DNA of 64,000 nucleotides from Dioscorea cayenensis subsp. rotundata (taxonomy: Eukaryota > Streptophyta > Magnoliopsida > Dioscoreales > Dioscoreaceae), in NCBI RefSeq assembly GCF_009730915.1, contig NC_052475.1, positions 31,557,016 to 31,621,015 on the forward strand, in the 5' to 3' direction. The notes below the pieces were generated by a model. It was not told where the DNA came from and ran no database searches. It saw nothing but the letters and a program-made list of their open reading frames with translations. How positions within the stretch are numbered: the stretch's first letter is position 1; every line of letters begins with the position of its first letter. The position numbers were made by a program, and so were the translations under genes. Shown here piece after piece: positions 47,238 to 60,900 of this stretch.

Positions 47238-50200
47238 ATGGCAAAGGGAGGAGGTTCGAGAGATGTATCTCGTAGAGATTTTGACCTTAGATTTGAAGAG
47301 AGAGGGCGCTCATCTGGGTGGGGTGTTGCCCCTCCATCAAGGCACCTATGGGTAGGGAACCTGAGTCCTGAGGTGTCACCTAGTGTCCTTTCAGATCAAT
47401 TTTTGAAGTTCGGGCATCTTGAGGACATTTCTTATGTCCCTGGTCGAAGCTATGCATTTGTCAACTACATGAAGAAAGATGATGCGGCCCATGCAATGAG
47501 AGCTCTTCAAGGTGCCATTATTGAAGGGATGCCTCTTAGGATCGAGTTTGCCAAGGGGGTTAGTTATGTTGACCTTTGTTTGCTGCCATATTGTTTCGCA
47601 TTGTTGATTTATCATTGTTACTGTACTAATATTTTATTACATTATCTTCAGCTCCTGAGTAAGTTAATTCTAGCATAGGGTACACATCTGCCCTAATATG
47701 TGCTTATACTATGAACTAACTCCATTAATCAGGAACACCAATCTGTAAATAATGATTCAGTTATTTAAACGAGATCTTTAACTAATCATATGCAAGGTTG
47801 AAATTTACAATGGAGTATTCAAATTAATTTCAAGGAATGCTTCAAATTCAAGCAGAATTGTGGTTTTGATTAACTTTTGAGAACTACCAATGATAAGCAG
47901 GAATCTGATTAGCTGAAACATATCCTTAACAAATTCAAAGAAAGATCTATTGTTATTGGAGTTCTTCAGTTATTCTTGAGGAATGGTACACAACTGCATT
48001 GTGTTTTAATTATGAAATAAGGCCACTAATGAGATCTTCAAATAATAGGTTAACATCTAATGGACATACTCATCAGTTACCATCGAAATCACTCACTTAG
48101 GTGTTTGAGAGTATTTTCTTTCAGCAATGCAGGGAAGTTCTGTAATGTATAGCATAAATCTGGACACAAAATAGATCGTATTTGAACTATTTTGGCCATT
48201 CTCTCTATGGGGAGTTTTTGCAGTTCACGTGATTCCGCGTTGGTAAATGGCTAAATGGTACTATTTTGTTTCAATTGCCCTTATCTCCGAAATAAGAAAA
48301 TTAGATAATGTAAACGTAACAGTTTAAAAATGTATCAACGCAATGCAGTGTATAATCATAGTGTTTCTTTCAGCATTCAAACATCTACATGTCTTTGAGA
48401 CTACTTTGTCATCTCACCTATGCGCATGTTACTTCATGACTAACAGTTGTGTGGTACAATGGCCACGACTTAGTTTAATGAGAATGCATAATGATTGAGT
48501 CATTCAGAAGTAAAATGAGAATTTTGTTTTCCCAAAATACCTTTGTATTCTCTTATAATGATCAGTTTCATGGTGTGGGCACTGGGCACAATCATCTGGA
48601 TTTTAGGTGACCTCACACTAATGTTATAGCACCTGATGACACTGTGTTTTTTTATTTTTAAATCATGTGCATATCTGTTAAAATAAGGCAAAGCGTTCCT
48701 TCTTCCTAGTCTTTAAGGTTGGGAAATTTACATTTCACAGCATATTTGTCAAATGTCTTTAGAGGAGAAATCACAAGTTAAAGAGCATATGGGGAAAAAG
48801 AAGAGAGGAGAAAACCATGAGCAGAAGGTTTAGTTATGGGGTATGAAAAAAGAAAGAGAGAGAAGATAACTTGAGACCAAGAAGTGAATTGTTTTTTTCA
48901 TCTAATGACATCGGGCTATGCATAGTTTGACGTTTGCCTTTTATTTTTCATACACAACATTGAGTAATCTTTTTCTCTACATTCGGACACAAAAGTCAAT
49001 TGTTTTACACAAAAACAAACCTTTTCAAAGTGTGAACTAATAATGATTTTCTTGTTTACAAATTGTTGTTGATATAAATCTTAGGATTTCCTTTTGCCTT
49101 GTCTATTATCAAATCCAACATGCTAAAGGGATATAGCATCTTTTCCCATAGATTGCACATGGCATCCTTTGTTTCTTATACACAATTTGAGGTTCTCCAA
49201 ATGCTGTTTACAAAAATCACATGAAAGCAAAATCCGAAAACTTTTGAAAGATAGTGCCTTTCTATTGACGTGCCACTGTGCAAATATGTAACTGGAAGTC
49301 ACACCTGTTGTTAATCACAAGACAGCATACACAAAGTTTATACTTGAGAAATTTTTGAGTGTATTGTAGCTTTTGAAAATAACTGACTAATGCCCATTTG
49401 ACATTAACAAGCCACAATCAAATAAACACCAGGTTAATGCTGCCAGGTGCAAGAAGAACATCAATGCTGCACACCAGGAGAAGAAATAATTACCCTAGTA
49501 TATTGTCCCATCAATACCAAATGGTGAATTCGTATCCTTGATAATACGGAATCTATTGAACCAATTCTTTTGTTCAAAACATGAATAAGATGCTAAATCC
49601 AACAATAACTTAACTTGTCAATTAAGTATTTATTTATTTATTTATTGGCAAATACTTCCTTGAAATCATCTGTATGTCTATAGCTTTCTGAAATCTTCAC
49701 TTTATGTGCAAAAACTTACTTGGATTAAAATTATTTTGTTGGGAGTATGGCATATGACATGAACGATTTTTAAAACTTTAACTCCATTTGTTATGATTTA
49801 TTTCTTCCCTAAATTTCCTTCTTCTTCCTTCTCCGCTATACCTGGAGTCAAGCAACCTACAATTACAAAGCAATTTTAGAGTCATGCGTATGTGAATACA
49901 TAGAAATCATTTACACATGTTTTAACAAAATGCATTGTTTGCAATCTACAAAAAGATTCTGATTAGGAGCATCCAAATTAAAGATGGTACAGAGGGAATT
50001 TTCTCACAGCTGCTTAATGACAAGGTCCTAAATGGAATTGAATAATTAATGGAATTTTAGTGTTATATGTTTTCTTATGTTCAAATATACCAAGATTGAT
50101 TAGCATTGGTATCCAGTTGCATCCTTGATATTTATTTATTTATTTTTGGGAGGTATGCACTATGCAGTATGCACAAATGAACCTCCACGATTCAGTTGGT

Positions 50201-53200
50201 TATGTATCTACTGCTAAAACGCACAAGAATAGCAATACGATATTGCTAATATATGTTTCTCGAGCTGGCTCTGGAACTCTTCCATTGTTATATTTGTTTG
50301 GAAGACTTTCTATCCTTAAATTACTTCAATTAGAGGAATTTCTCCACAATGTCAACAGATTGTTGAGATGGTATTTTTGTGTTCATTAATTTATTCAGAG
50401 GCACAGGGGTCCTTGTATTTGCAATCTTTAACCCCTGGCTGTTAAGTGTGAGTTTGAAGGTAAATTCTGTTGACTTGGCAGGAGTGTTTTTTTCCCCAAA
50501 ATAATTTAGTTTGAAAAGCAGGGAAAGACCTTGATGAGAATTGATTATTTTGTTCAAGGGAGAACAATTACTTCATGAGAAAAGTAACTTCATGAGGTTT
50601 GATTGCACAAATTTATGAGCTTGCTACTGGTTTGAGAATATCTTTCAACATTCTAATCGCCCATGAACATTTGTAGCTGCAGATATCAATTAGTGTCATA
50701 GTTACCTCACATAATTTCTGTATTGCATATGTCTAGTGCTTCATATCATATATAGCCATGCTGTCAGGAATAAACTTTCAGTCTTTGTATAATTCCTTTC
50801 GTAGGTTTTGAATTTCTTGTCTCAGTCAACATAAAAATATCTTCTTGTCATTCCTCCACTGTTAACTCAGATTTCTTTGTAGCAGTTATCAGCATCCACT
50901 GCTTTCTTATATATATACTCATATACATCTTTACCTGACTTCGTGTATTTCTTTGATATGGGAAACTTTCATTACTATACATGGATTCTTTTGAATTACA
51001 TGGTCCTCGGAAGTAAGCAAGGGATATATGTTGCCTAAAAATTCTGAAGAAATTCCACTCTATTTCAGTTAATCGGTTTGCTTCAACCAGTTTTGGTTAC
51101 TTGGTTCTTGTCCTAGTATATCAATTCATTGTCACTTATGAACAGCTCTGGGCCCAAGCATGGCTAGGAATATTGGAACTTTTTTATTTCCTTGCTGTCC
51201 TTTAAAATTTTTAGATGACTTCATACACAAACAACCCTAAGTTGTAAGTCTCTCATCATTTTATTGCATATCAAATTGGTTGAGTTTCATTTTCCTGTTT
51301 GTGGGAGTTAGCTCTTGTTGGCATAACAGAAAATGGATTTTAAAGAGTTATGTTCCTGCATCACCCCTGTACTCTTGATTGCTCCCATTTTTTTTGGCTG
51401 GCCATGATGTGCATTTAAAATTATAATGGCATGTGCGTGTGTGTGTGATTGATTATTTTGTTCAAGGGAGAACAATTACTTTATGAGAAAAGTAACTTCA
51501 TGAGTTTTGATTGCACAAATTTATGAGCTCGCCTACTAGTTTGAGAAAATCTTTCAACATTCTGATCACCCATGAACATTTGTAGCTGCAGATATCAATT
51601 AGTGTCATAGTTACCTCACATAATTTCTGTATTGCATATGTTTAGTGCTTCATATCATATATAGCCATGCTGTCAGGAATAAACTTTCAGTCTTTGTATA
51701 ATTCCTTTCGTAGGTTTTGAATTTCTTGTCTCAGTCAACATAAAAATATCTTCTTGTCATTCCTCCACTGTTAACTCAGATTTCTTTGTAGCAGTTATCA
51801 GCATCCACTGCATTCTTATATATATACTCATATACATCTTTACCTGACTTCGTGTATTTCTTTGATATGGGAAACTTTCATTACTATACATGGATTCTTT
51901 TGAATTACATGGTCCTTGGAAGTAAGCAAGGGATATATGTTGCCCAAAAATTCTGAAGAAATTCCACTCCATTTCAGTTAATCGGTTTGCTTCAACCAGT
52001 ATGGTTACTTGGTTCTTGTCCTGGTATAATCAATTCATTGTCACTTATGAACAGCTCTGGGCCCAAGCATGGCTAGGAATATTGGAACTTTTTTATTTCC
52101 TTACTGTTCTTTAAAATTTTTAGATGACTTTTCACGCAAATGACCCTAAGTTGTAAGTCTCTCATCATTTTATTGCATATCAAATTGGTTGAGTTTCATT
52201 TTCCTGTTTGTGGGAGTTAGCTACTTGCTGGCATAACAGAAAATGAATTTCAAAGAGTTATGTTCCTGCATCATCCCTGTACTCTTGATTGCTCCCATTT
52301 TTTTTTGGTTGGCCATGACGTGCATTTAATATTATATTGGCATGTGCGTGTGTGTGTGTGGTCTTTTAGGATTAAAATGCCTCATGGATCTTTTATTACC
52401 TTTTTTGCGGAATCGAACTTATTGTTGGGCTTTATTTCCTCATCAAAATAAAGTGCAAAATTGCCTTGTCTATTGACTGAACCAGTTCTTTTGTGTGATT
52501 TATTCATTATAAGTATTTTTCTTGAATGAGCTTATAATGAGATGGTCTTCTTGCGAGGAAGCTTATGTGCTACCAATTATAATTGAAGCACATTTTTCTA
52601 GAGTTGGTTGATTACTAGGACATGTACTGTGACTTGTTTTGCTTGAAGCTTGAAATATTGATGCCCACATAATTTTTTTATCCAAATTCACTTGATCAAC
52701 ATCTAAATTTCAGGAGAAACCTCCATTATCATCACAGGATAAGGAATATCAAAGGTATGACAATGAAAGGCATTCACATAAGCATGGAGATGCAAGGCCA
52801 ATTCAATCTGGAAAGTCATATGACAATTTTAAGGGGAATAAAGATGCAGAGCCAAGTGAAATATTATGGATAGGGTTTCCTTTGCCCATGAATATTGATG
52901 AATCAGTTTTAAGGAGGGCCTTTTCACCTTTTGGTGAAATTGAAAGAATTACAACATTTCCTGGTCGCTCATATGCTTTTGTTCAGTACAGGAGTGTGAC
53001 ATCAGCTTGCAGAGCTAAGGAAGCCCTTCATGGAAAGTTGTTGGATAATCCACGTATAAGGGTTTGCTTCGCTAAGGGTGATGTTCCTCCTGATCAAGGG
53101 AGGAGTTTGTCTAATGTTCCTCATCCTCCACGTTTCAGGTCTAATATTCATCCTGGCCCTAGTGGAAGAACCCTTGAGGCTTTCCACGGGGAAAGAGGCT

Positions 53201-55824
53201 TTGAAAGTCCTACTTCAGGATTTCAAGTTTCGTCTCCACCATTCATTCCAAACTTTGAGAGGATGCATGGAGATTCTGGTGCTGTTGGTTCTGGTAGAAC
53301 TGGTACTGTACAAGCAGGTTTGGGCCCAGGATGCAATCCTGGTGCTCCCTTTGAGCACATTAGGCTGCAGGAGTTTGGCTCACATAGGTTGCCAGGGGAC
53401 ACTTACGAACGCTATCAGAATAGTCCTAGGAGGGACTGGGATGCACAGTGGGATAATCCCCCTCTCGAGAGGCATCAAAGAAGTCCATTTTCTGAGGATT
53501 CCTGGGTGGTAGGAGATGCCAATTTTCCTTCAGTGAAAAAACTGAAGACCGACTCATTCACTGATAGAGAATTACCTGAGTATCCATTCACTGAGTTTGA
53601 AAAAAATAAGCATGATTCCATCCCAAAAAGGTCATATCCTAGCATGCATGAACCTCATAGTTTTAATGGAAACACTGACTCTTTACCATTTGGCTTGAAA
53701 GGCCTTCTTAATCATCCAAGAAATTTACCTTGTCCACCCGCTGAAAATGATGATTCTTGGAGGAGCTCTGATGCATTTAATGCAGGTCCTGCTCTGCCAC
53801 CTTTGGGTTCAAGTAAATTGCAAAACTTGAGCAGTGAGTATCATCAATCTGCTCCACTTGAATTGTGGAAATGGGAAGGTACAATAGCTAAGGGTGGCGC
53901 ACCAATTTGTCGTGCCCGTTGCTTTCCAGTTGGGAAAGTCTTGGACTTTATGCTGTAAGTCTCTCTTTGCATATCGTGCATGAATAATATACATATCATC
54001 TGACAAGGGGTACCATCTAAATGGTATAAATAACTTTTAATCTGTGAATGTATGTTCATTTTGATGATGGAGCAAGCTCATGACAGATGCAATTTTTCTT
54101 TTCCTTTTTCTTGTTTTGTTGAATGAACTCAATTTAGGCGGTACCAATTATGTCATAAATGATGCAGTAATCATGTTAAGATTTTTTTCATGTTGTATGA
54201 TAAGCTGAAGGAACAATCTGAACTTAGACTTGTTTTTCTCCAAAGAATCTTTTGTAGCTCCATCATTTCAATTTTTTTTTGGCCTAGCATTCTCTTTCAT
54301 TTTTAGCATGTGCTGCTTTAAATAGCTCATCTATTCTTTGTACCTTTTGTACCATGGTAATCTTTTCTCTATATCGCTTATTTGCCTAGTTGAGAGTAAC
54401 TCATACTTCATAGTTCAGAGGCTTATTGGTGAAATTATTGCTATCTTCTTCCTGAGAAGTGCTCATTTTGCAGGCCGGAGTTCTTAGATTGCACAGCAAG
54501 GACGGGGCTTGACATGCTGGCCAAACATTATTATCAAGCAGCTGGCACATGGGTTGTGTTTTTTGTTCCAGAAACTGATGCTGATATTGTTTTCTACAAT
54601 GAACTCTTGCATTATTTGAGTGAAAAGCAGCGAGCAGCTGTTGCTAAACTGGGTGACAAGATCTCCTTGTTTCTTGTGCCGCCTTCTGAATTTTCTGAGC
54701 ACGTATTGAAAGTACCTGGCAAAATGAGCATCTCTGGGTTAATTTTGAAGTTTCAGCATTCTGATTCTTGTTCCAGCTCTTTTCATTATCCAATGGATGC
54801 GATGGAATTCAAACTCCCAACTCTGATGGCCCGACCATCTGATGGAACTAATCTTCGTGAAGATGCATCATTCATCAAGCCAAGTTCCCCCATCTCCCGG
54901 ACATCCTTGGGAAATTTAGCACCACACAATTTAGGTGACAGTCTTCCTTATTTGGGGGCCATTCATCCAAGGGAAATGCAACCTGAATTTAATATGGAGA
55001 TCAGGCATGGCCAACCTCAACAGCCTCAGAAGCCTCAACAACAGCTAAATCCTGCTTTGAAACTGAGCTGGCCAAGTGACATGCACATCCCAAATCCCAG
55101 CATTGTCAGCTTTCCACCCCTTCCTCCAAATGCTGCTTCACATTCAGTTGGAAATTCCATGGAGGAGAAATATCCAATAGCAAATCCAAGGTTAGCACCA
55201 GAAACATCTTCTGGGAATTATATCCCTGAAACATCTGGCATTATTCATTTTCCCAACAGCAAGCTCCCTCAGCTGCAGGAAACTAAACAGTCTTCATCCT
55301 TGCCAATGCCTCTGCAACCTGAGCAACTTGCACAGCTTGCTGCTTTTCTTGGACAGCACAAACAAGGTGGCCGAGAGTTTGTTTCATCTACAGATGCAAG
55401 CCTGTCAAGCAATCCTGGCTTGATTTCTCATGCTTCTGTGTCTTCTGGCCCTGCTGGGCCTCAGACTGTCTATCCTCCTCTTCCTTCTATCCCTCAGGCT
55501 ATTCATCCTCCTCTTCCTTCTATGCCACCAAGGCCCCATGTTGCTCATGCTTCTATTTCTCCTGGTATGATGGTGGACCGTATCACGAATGCTTCTTTGC
55601 CTTTGAACTCTGCTGAACCCCAGCTTAGCCAGGCTGGAAGTTTCCAGCTTCATCTTCCTCAAGATGTTACTGGTGGCCAGGGAAATCCTGCTCTGCCAAA
55701 TATTCAACAGGCACCAAATAGAACAATGGAAGAGGGCGAGCCAGATCCCCAGAAGCGTCTGCAAGCAACATTGCAGTTGGCTGCATCTCTACTGCAACAG
55801 ATCCAGCAACAATCAAAGACTTGA
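47238..55824 (+). CDS. FPA-like RNA-binding protein with two RRMs and a SPOC domain
   Basis: Three coding exons: 47238-47558, 52714-53954 and 54474-55824. They total 2913 bp and encode 970 residues. RRM1 has RNP2 LWVGNL at 37-42 and RNP1 RSYAFVNY at 70-77. The second RRM has RNP2 LWIGFP at 158-163 and RNP1 RSYAFVQY at 192-199. A long low-complexity region follows, then a SPOC domain from about 489 (WKWEGTIAKGGAPICRARC) to about 615 (SGLILKF), a proline-rich tail, and a conserved end TLQLAASLLQQIQQQ. This is the architecture of Arabidopsis At4g12640, a relative of FPA, which controls flowering through poly(A)-site choice. FPA itself has three RRMs. The first exon ends at the close of RRM1, and a 5.2-kb intron follows. 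The protein is expected to be nuclear and to act in RNA processing; its specific targets are unknown. Confidence 0.94.
47559..52713 (+). other. 5.2-kb first coding intron of the FPA-like gene
   Basis: Donor GTTAGT after codon 107 (phase 0), acceptor AAATTTCAG. Apart from the tandem duplication at 50541-52361 and short (TTTA)n runs near 49628-49645 and 50132-50144, I recognise no gene or intact transposon in it. Small open frames have no similarity to known domains. Confidence 0.8.
50541..52361. repeat. Recent ~0.9-kb tandem duplication inside an intron
   Basis: Two direct copies lie end to end: 50541-51448 and 51449-52361 (period about 908 bp). Both begin TTGATTATTTTGTTCAAGGG and end in a (GT)n run after GGCATGTGCG. 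The copies differ by scattered single changes and one- or two-base indels and look about 96-97% identical by eye. The second copy ends about 350 bp before the next exon. Confidence 0.93.
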
Positions 55825-57908
55825 TTGCCTGAATTATGCAGGGGTAAAGTATGATTTCCTTCTATGTTTTCATGTTCCTTGGTTATGTTGCATTTAGCAG
55901 CTTGTTCAGCTTGTTCTGGCATTCTAATATACACAAACCAGAGAGTAGAACCCGAGGCTAAATCTTCAAAATCTATTAATTTAATAAAATTAAACCATTG
56001 GATTACGGCACTAAGCTTTATTTCTTATAGATAGTTGTCCAAGTTGTGATTCTAATCTTGCTACATACAAAGTTGGATCTCTTTTGAAGTTGTATATATT
56101 CTAAGGATGCAAGTGATAGTGGACTAGCAGTTGATAGGACCCCACTTATGCTGTCTTTTTATTTTGAAATTCTTTTTCTATTGTCACATTCACGGGTAAT
56201 TTTCTTGGTTGAGTACTAACCTTTGGTCATATATCAATTTGAGCACTAACATTCAAAACGTATCAAAATTAGCACTAACATTTAATTTGGTTACACTGGT
56301 GAGGATATTGGGGTTTTCTGGTGAGAATTCAGTCATGTGGACACCAGACTCTACCTCATCTTCACTCGTGAATGCTGCCACATCAACAAGTAGGGGCGAA
56401 AAGGGGAAAAAGATGATCAGAACAGAGGATGAAGAGGCTGATGTGGCAGCTGACATGGAGGAGAAGTGCACATATGGAGAAATTACTGATGTGGCATCCT
56501 CCGAGGGTGAAGATGATGTGGAGTCCGACGTCCACGTCACTGAATTCTCGCTGGAAAACCCCAATAATCTCACCAATGTAACCAAATTAAATGTTAATGC
56601 TCGTTTTGGTACGTTTTGAATGTTGGTGCTCAAATTGAAATATGACCAAAGGTTAGTGCTCAACCAAGAAAATTACCCTCACATTCACTAGTTATACATA
56701 ATTGGATAGTTTTAATTTCTTGATACTTGGTGGGAAAAAAACACAAATAAAAACTTAATATGTGTGAAGCAGATAGACTTCCTGAAATCATAATAATGAG
56801 CCAAATTTTGCATAAGATAATTCTTGCTTTTGCTTACACCTGTAGTACTCTCCAAACAAATATATATGTTGTTGCTCAGTGGCGAAAAATCATTATCTTT
56901 TTCTAGAATAGAACCTACTTATGAAACAATTTATCACAACTTGTTATAAGACATTTCTCTTAGTTTACCTATTCCATTGGATGCAGTGTTATGTGCTGCT
57001 GACGGTGGAAGCATCAATCTGGCCATAGCTTTAAACTCAATGTTCTGAACAGCAGGATCTATTATCAAAGAAATCCACCTTCCCTTGCTTGTAACAATAT
57101 TCCCAGTGAATCTTTGGATTTCTTTCATTGTATGTGTCTGCGGTGTGTTTTCCTCTTACTGCTTTCACCATATGTAGAACTTAAGAGACTGCCACCCAGT
57201 TTTTGATGTAAAATTTTTTAGTATTTCAGAAGTGGTTTGACTCTTTATTCTAATTATTTCCCTTTCTGCGAGTATTTTCCTATTTTCTGTGCCTTTTATG
57301 AGAAGTGGGGAGCCTATGAACAGCGTATATATTGATCCATACTTAATTCTGAATGTGATCATAGTTTGTAACAGCTAAATGATTTTTTTTTTCTAAATAC
57401 AATATGGCGTAGAGTACGTGAAATTGCACATTGTCTGTAGGGTTTGAAATTTTTTATATATTCCTACAGAGCACATGTATCTGTATACTCAGCAATAAAT
57501 GGCAAAGACATTGGTGTGAATATTTAGACGCTGTTTGTGGCATATTTGTAATTGCGTATTTTACACTGGTATTTATGTAGTTATCATACTGCTTTGCTTT
57601 AGGTGACTCTTATCTGTGAAAAAAATACTGAACCTAATGCTATTTAAACAAAATAACCCTACCAAAACAACTTTCAATTTTCTTTTAGAAACATCACCAT
57701 CTGAAGATTTGTTGTGTGAAGTCAATTTGATAAAAATACAGTACCGAAAATTTACAATGAAAATATGCCGCAAAACATAGCATAAGCAACTTTATTTTTT
57801 CCTTGATAGAAAAAAAAATACAATTAATAACAGATTATAATACATAGCAACTATGAAAGAATCAAATACATGTATAGAAGTGGCACATCAAGCTACAACA
57901 ATTCACTT
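55825..57908. other. Convergent intergenic region
   Basis: It begins with the 3' region of the FPA-like gene and ends with the 3' region of the minus-strand 23-exon gene. The only structured feature is the palindromic MITE at 56194-56678. The sequence between 56690 and 57900 is AT-rich with no recognised gene. Confidence 0.6.
56194..56678. mobile_element. Palindromic MITE, probably Mutator-derived, 485 bp
   Basis: The left end is GGGTAATTTTCTTGGTTGAG and the right end is its inverse, ...CAACCAAGAAAATTACCC. Inverted similarity extends about 175 bp inward from both ends. The element is flanked by a perfect 10-bp direct repeat, TCACATTCAC, at 56184-56193 and 56679-56688; duplications of 8-10 bp suggest Mutator. 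Because of the symmetry, both strands carry a 136-residue open frame starting 15 bp from its end (plus 56209-56619, minus 56253-56663), with similar sequence MSTNLWSY(I/F)NLSTNIQN. The frames are probably a by-product of the fold-back structure. Confidence 0.88.
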
Positions 57909-60900
57909 TCAGCAAAGAATCGATCTTGCTTCGATCACTGATCGAGGTGGATCCAAATCCTTGTCTTGAATTGAATTCCCCAGCAAAGTTTGCAATTCCG
58001 AGGCGAAAAGATCATCAAGGACCTGCCACATTATTTGATTTTTGTTCAACTTCAGTTCATGACTCTAGGTTAGTATATCACAACTTTTTCTTATAATTCA
58101 ATGGAACAGTATTTAGCTTACCCCGAGAGCATACTCAGATCCTCTGTACCAATTCCTGTTTTCTTTTCTGCTTTCCAGAAACTTCAACACAATCTACTCA
58201 AAACACAAAATGATTACTTTCATCACACCAAATCCACAGAATATATATATATATATATATATATATTGTTTTAATATACCTGTCCCATGCGGTCCCAGAA
58301 TTGTCGGCAAATAGCCACGAATATCCTGCTTGAGAATACACCATGTAGATTCTGTATAGAGTCTGTGAGCTGCATTGAAAGGGCTTGCATTCTCTCACGG
58401 ATCTCTGCTTCGCCTTCTGCTTCTTTCGTATCTTCAAGTATTCTTTTAAGCCTTGTAGTTCGGTTTGTTTGTGTCTGAAAACAAACATAGAAGTTATTGA
58501 TTCTGCAAACAACAGATTTTGGAAACAATGTTGCTGGAGTTACTGACATTGCTGATGAGTTTCTCCACAATTGCTTCCACATACTTCTTGTATTTTTTTC
58601 TCAGTAACACAACAATTCCATTCATCTGCTCTCCAAAAACTGGATTTCCATCTCTAACAAGTGTCAGATAGGAAGCCCATGATTTTAGCTTCTCCTCAAC
58701 TCTGGTATGTAACACATCAAGCATTCTTTTCACAGTGTTGAGGAAAGTTCCCAACTGCACAGTTAAACAGAAATACTTTCAGTGTTGTCAATCCTCTCTC
58801 TCAAATAATAGGTATACATTATTATAATGAACTTACCTGATTAGGTACTGCATAAACCTGAGTTGATTGTCGTCTTGTAAATTTCTGCACTTGTTTTTCA
58901 AGCATCTTTGGGATTCCATCTCTCAAAGGTATCAGTATATCATTGTATTGTTTCTCTATTGCTTTCATAATTGCTCGTTCTACATCAGCGACAACCTATG
59001 AAAATGGCAGACGATAACTAAACATAGGTAGAACTAGGGATTGATTCTATGCTAACTGTTTATAGAGAGAAAAGAAGGAATTACTTACATTTTCTAAACT
59101 CAATAGATATTGAGGCCATCTGTTAATTACTACCTCGTACTCATTCAAATCATCTCTGATATGATCATACATAGTCTCGACAAATGGTGATGTAGAATAA
59201 TTTGTTAGTATTCCACAGCATGGAACCTGTGAAAAGTAATTCCCAATGTTGGTACGAGCTTAGGAAACAATGCAGGTGAATTTCTCCTTGAGAATGACAA
59301 AGAGATAGAGATAGATAAAACCTTTTCCATCTTGCATAGATTGAGTAAGCCAAGCTGTGTATCTTGAATCCATACCATTATGTAATTGTGGAACAAGTCC
59401 CTCGACACTACGCCTCCAATTACTGGCCTGAAGATATAAAGATGATAAAATATCTAAGTATCAAAATACCTATAACTTCTCTTTGATGAAGATCGATCGG
59501 TAACAGTTGTTTCTTACATTATTTTCCATGAATCGAGATGGCGTTCAAATTCAGAAGTAGCAATTAATAATTCAGAAACATGTGGTGAGGGCTTGCATGG
59601 AGGGCAAGCTGCAAGAAAACCTCTGAGTCTTTTGTTTAGTTGAGAGCTGTAAATTGATGCTGCTATGTTTGGCAGATCTATTGAACTGCAAGAAAGATTG
59701 ATTGAAATCTAATACTTGAGAAGAACATACAAGTTTTGCATTGGAAAGTGTGGTGAAATTTAATACCTGGGTAGTATATGCTCATTGTGGATCTTCATAT
59801 CTGCCTGAATCTCATTGCTTATGTTTGCACAAAGTGACTTCATTTTCAGATATGCTGTAGAAATTGTCATAGGGTCTGTCAGAAATCCATCGCCATTGTT
59901 TGACATGAACTCATCGGTTTCCACCATATGCCGTCTGCATCTTTTTGCTGCCGCATTCTGCAAACAGATGAAATTATTCCTTTTGAACAAATTCTAGCAA
60001 AGAAGAGCATACTTAGGGTACATTACCTGCAAATAATTCCTCAATACACTTTGAGCTTCCTGGGACAATACATCATAAAGTAATGTAAATATCTGCACAG
60101 CAGGAACTAATGCCGGTGCAGCAGTGTCTTGTATTGGGAATAGCATGTCAGTTAGTCCTTCTGGTGAGGATTCATCTAAAGACTTGTAGTTTTCGAAAGT
60201 GGTCGCTAACAGGGCCTTGATTTGCTCTTCACAGTCCAAAAATATGCTTCTCTGTGAATGAAACCAGGAAGATGTTCAAGTAAATTCATTGGTTGCTCAT
60301 ATTCTTAGTGGGAATTAAATCAATTTATTTGTTTGAAAATGAAAGGCTTGGGGAAGCAATCCATAAGATCAAGTTACTGAAATAAAGATTTATCTGAAAT
60401 GAAAACAGAATGACTATGAATATGCTTCTCTGTGAATGAAACCTGGAAGAATTCTTGTCAGATTATGACATGTTATTTTATTTATTTATTTATTTATTAT
60501 TATTAGCAGTAGTTTTTGAAATGATATGTTATCTGCTTACTGAATAATTTACAAGGCTCTGCAGATGTTAAGGACTGATTGGTATTTTAATCAGTTTTGT
60601 TTTGTTTGAAAGATGTAAACCCTAATGATGCTAAGGGGGAATAAATGATTGCCATATCTGTAATATGGTGTGTGGAATGAAAATAGAATTACCTCTTGTC
60701 TGTTTAAACTTTTATCACTCCGAGCCTTGATGACCGGCAAAAGAAGATTGTATATAAGGTCTAAACAATCCTTTGTGGGTGTCGCAATTGCCATGACACA
60801 TGAAAGGTACCTTAGAGTAAAGAATTCGGCACATCAGTAAGGCCTTTTTAATCATTGGAGCTGTTATTTAGTATGATATTTTAGGTACCTCAGCTTTGTA

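Noticed and set aside
53078..53512. 144-residue frame overlapping FPA-like exon 2
   Set aside because: Shadow of the true exon, which joins in frame with exons 1 and 3.
55405..55764. 119-residue minus-strand frame rich in R, H and M
   Set aside because: Reverse complement of the proline-rich tail of the FPA-like protein, a typical antisense artefact.
56209..56663. Two 136-residue frames as a real overlapping gene pair
   Set aside because: Their similarity follows from the inverted-repeat structure of the MITE; no splice or domain evidence.
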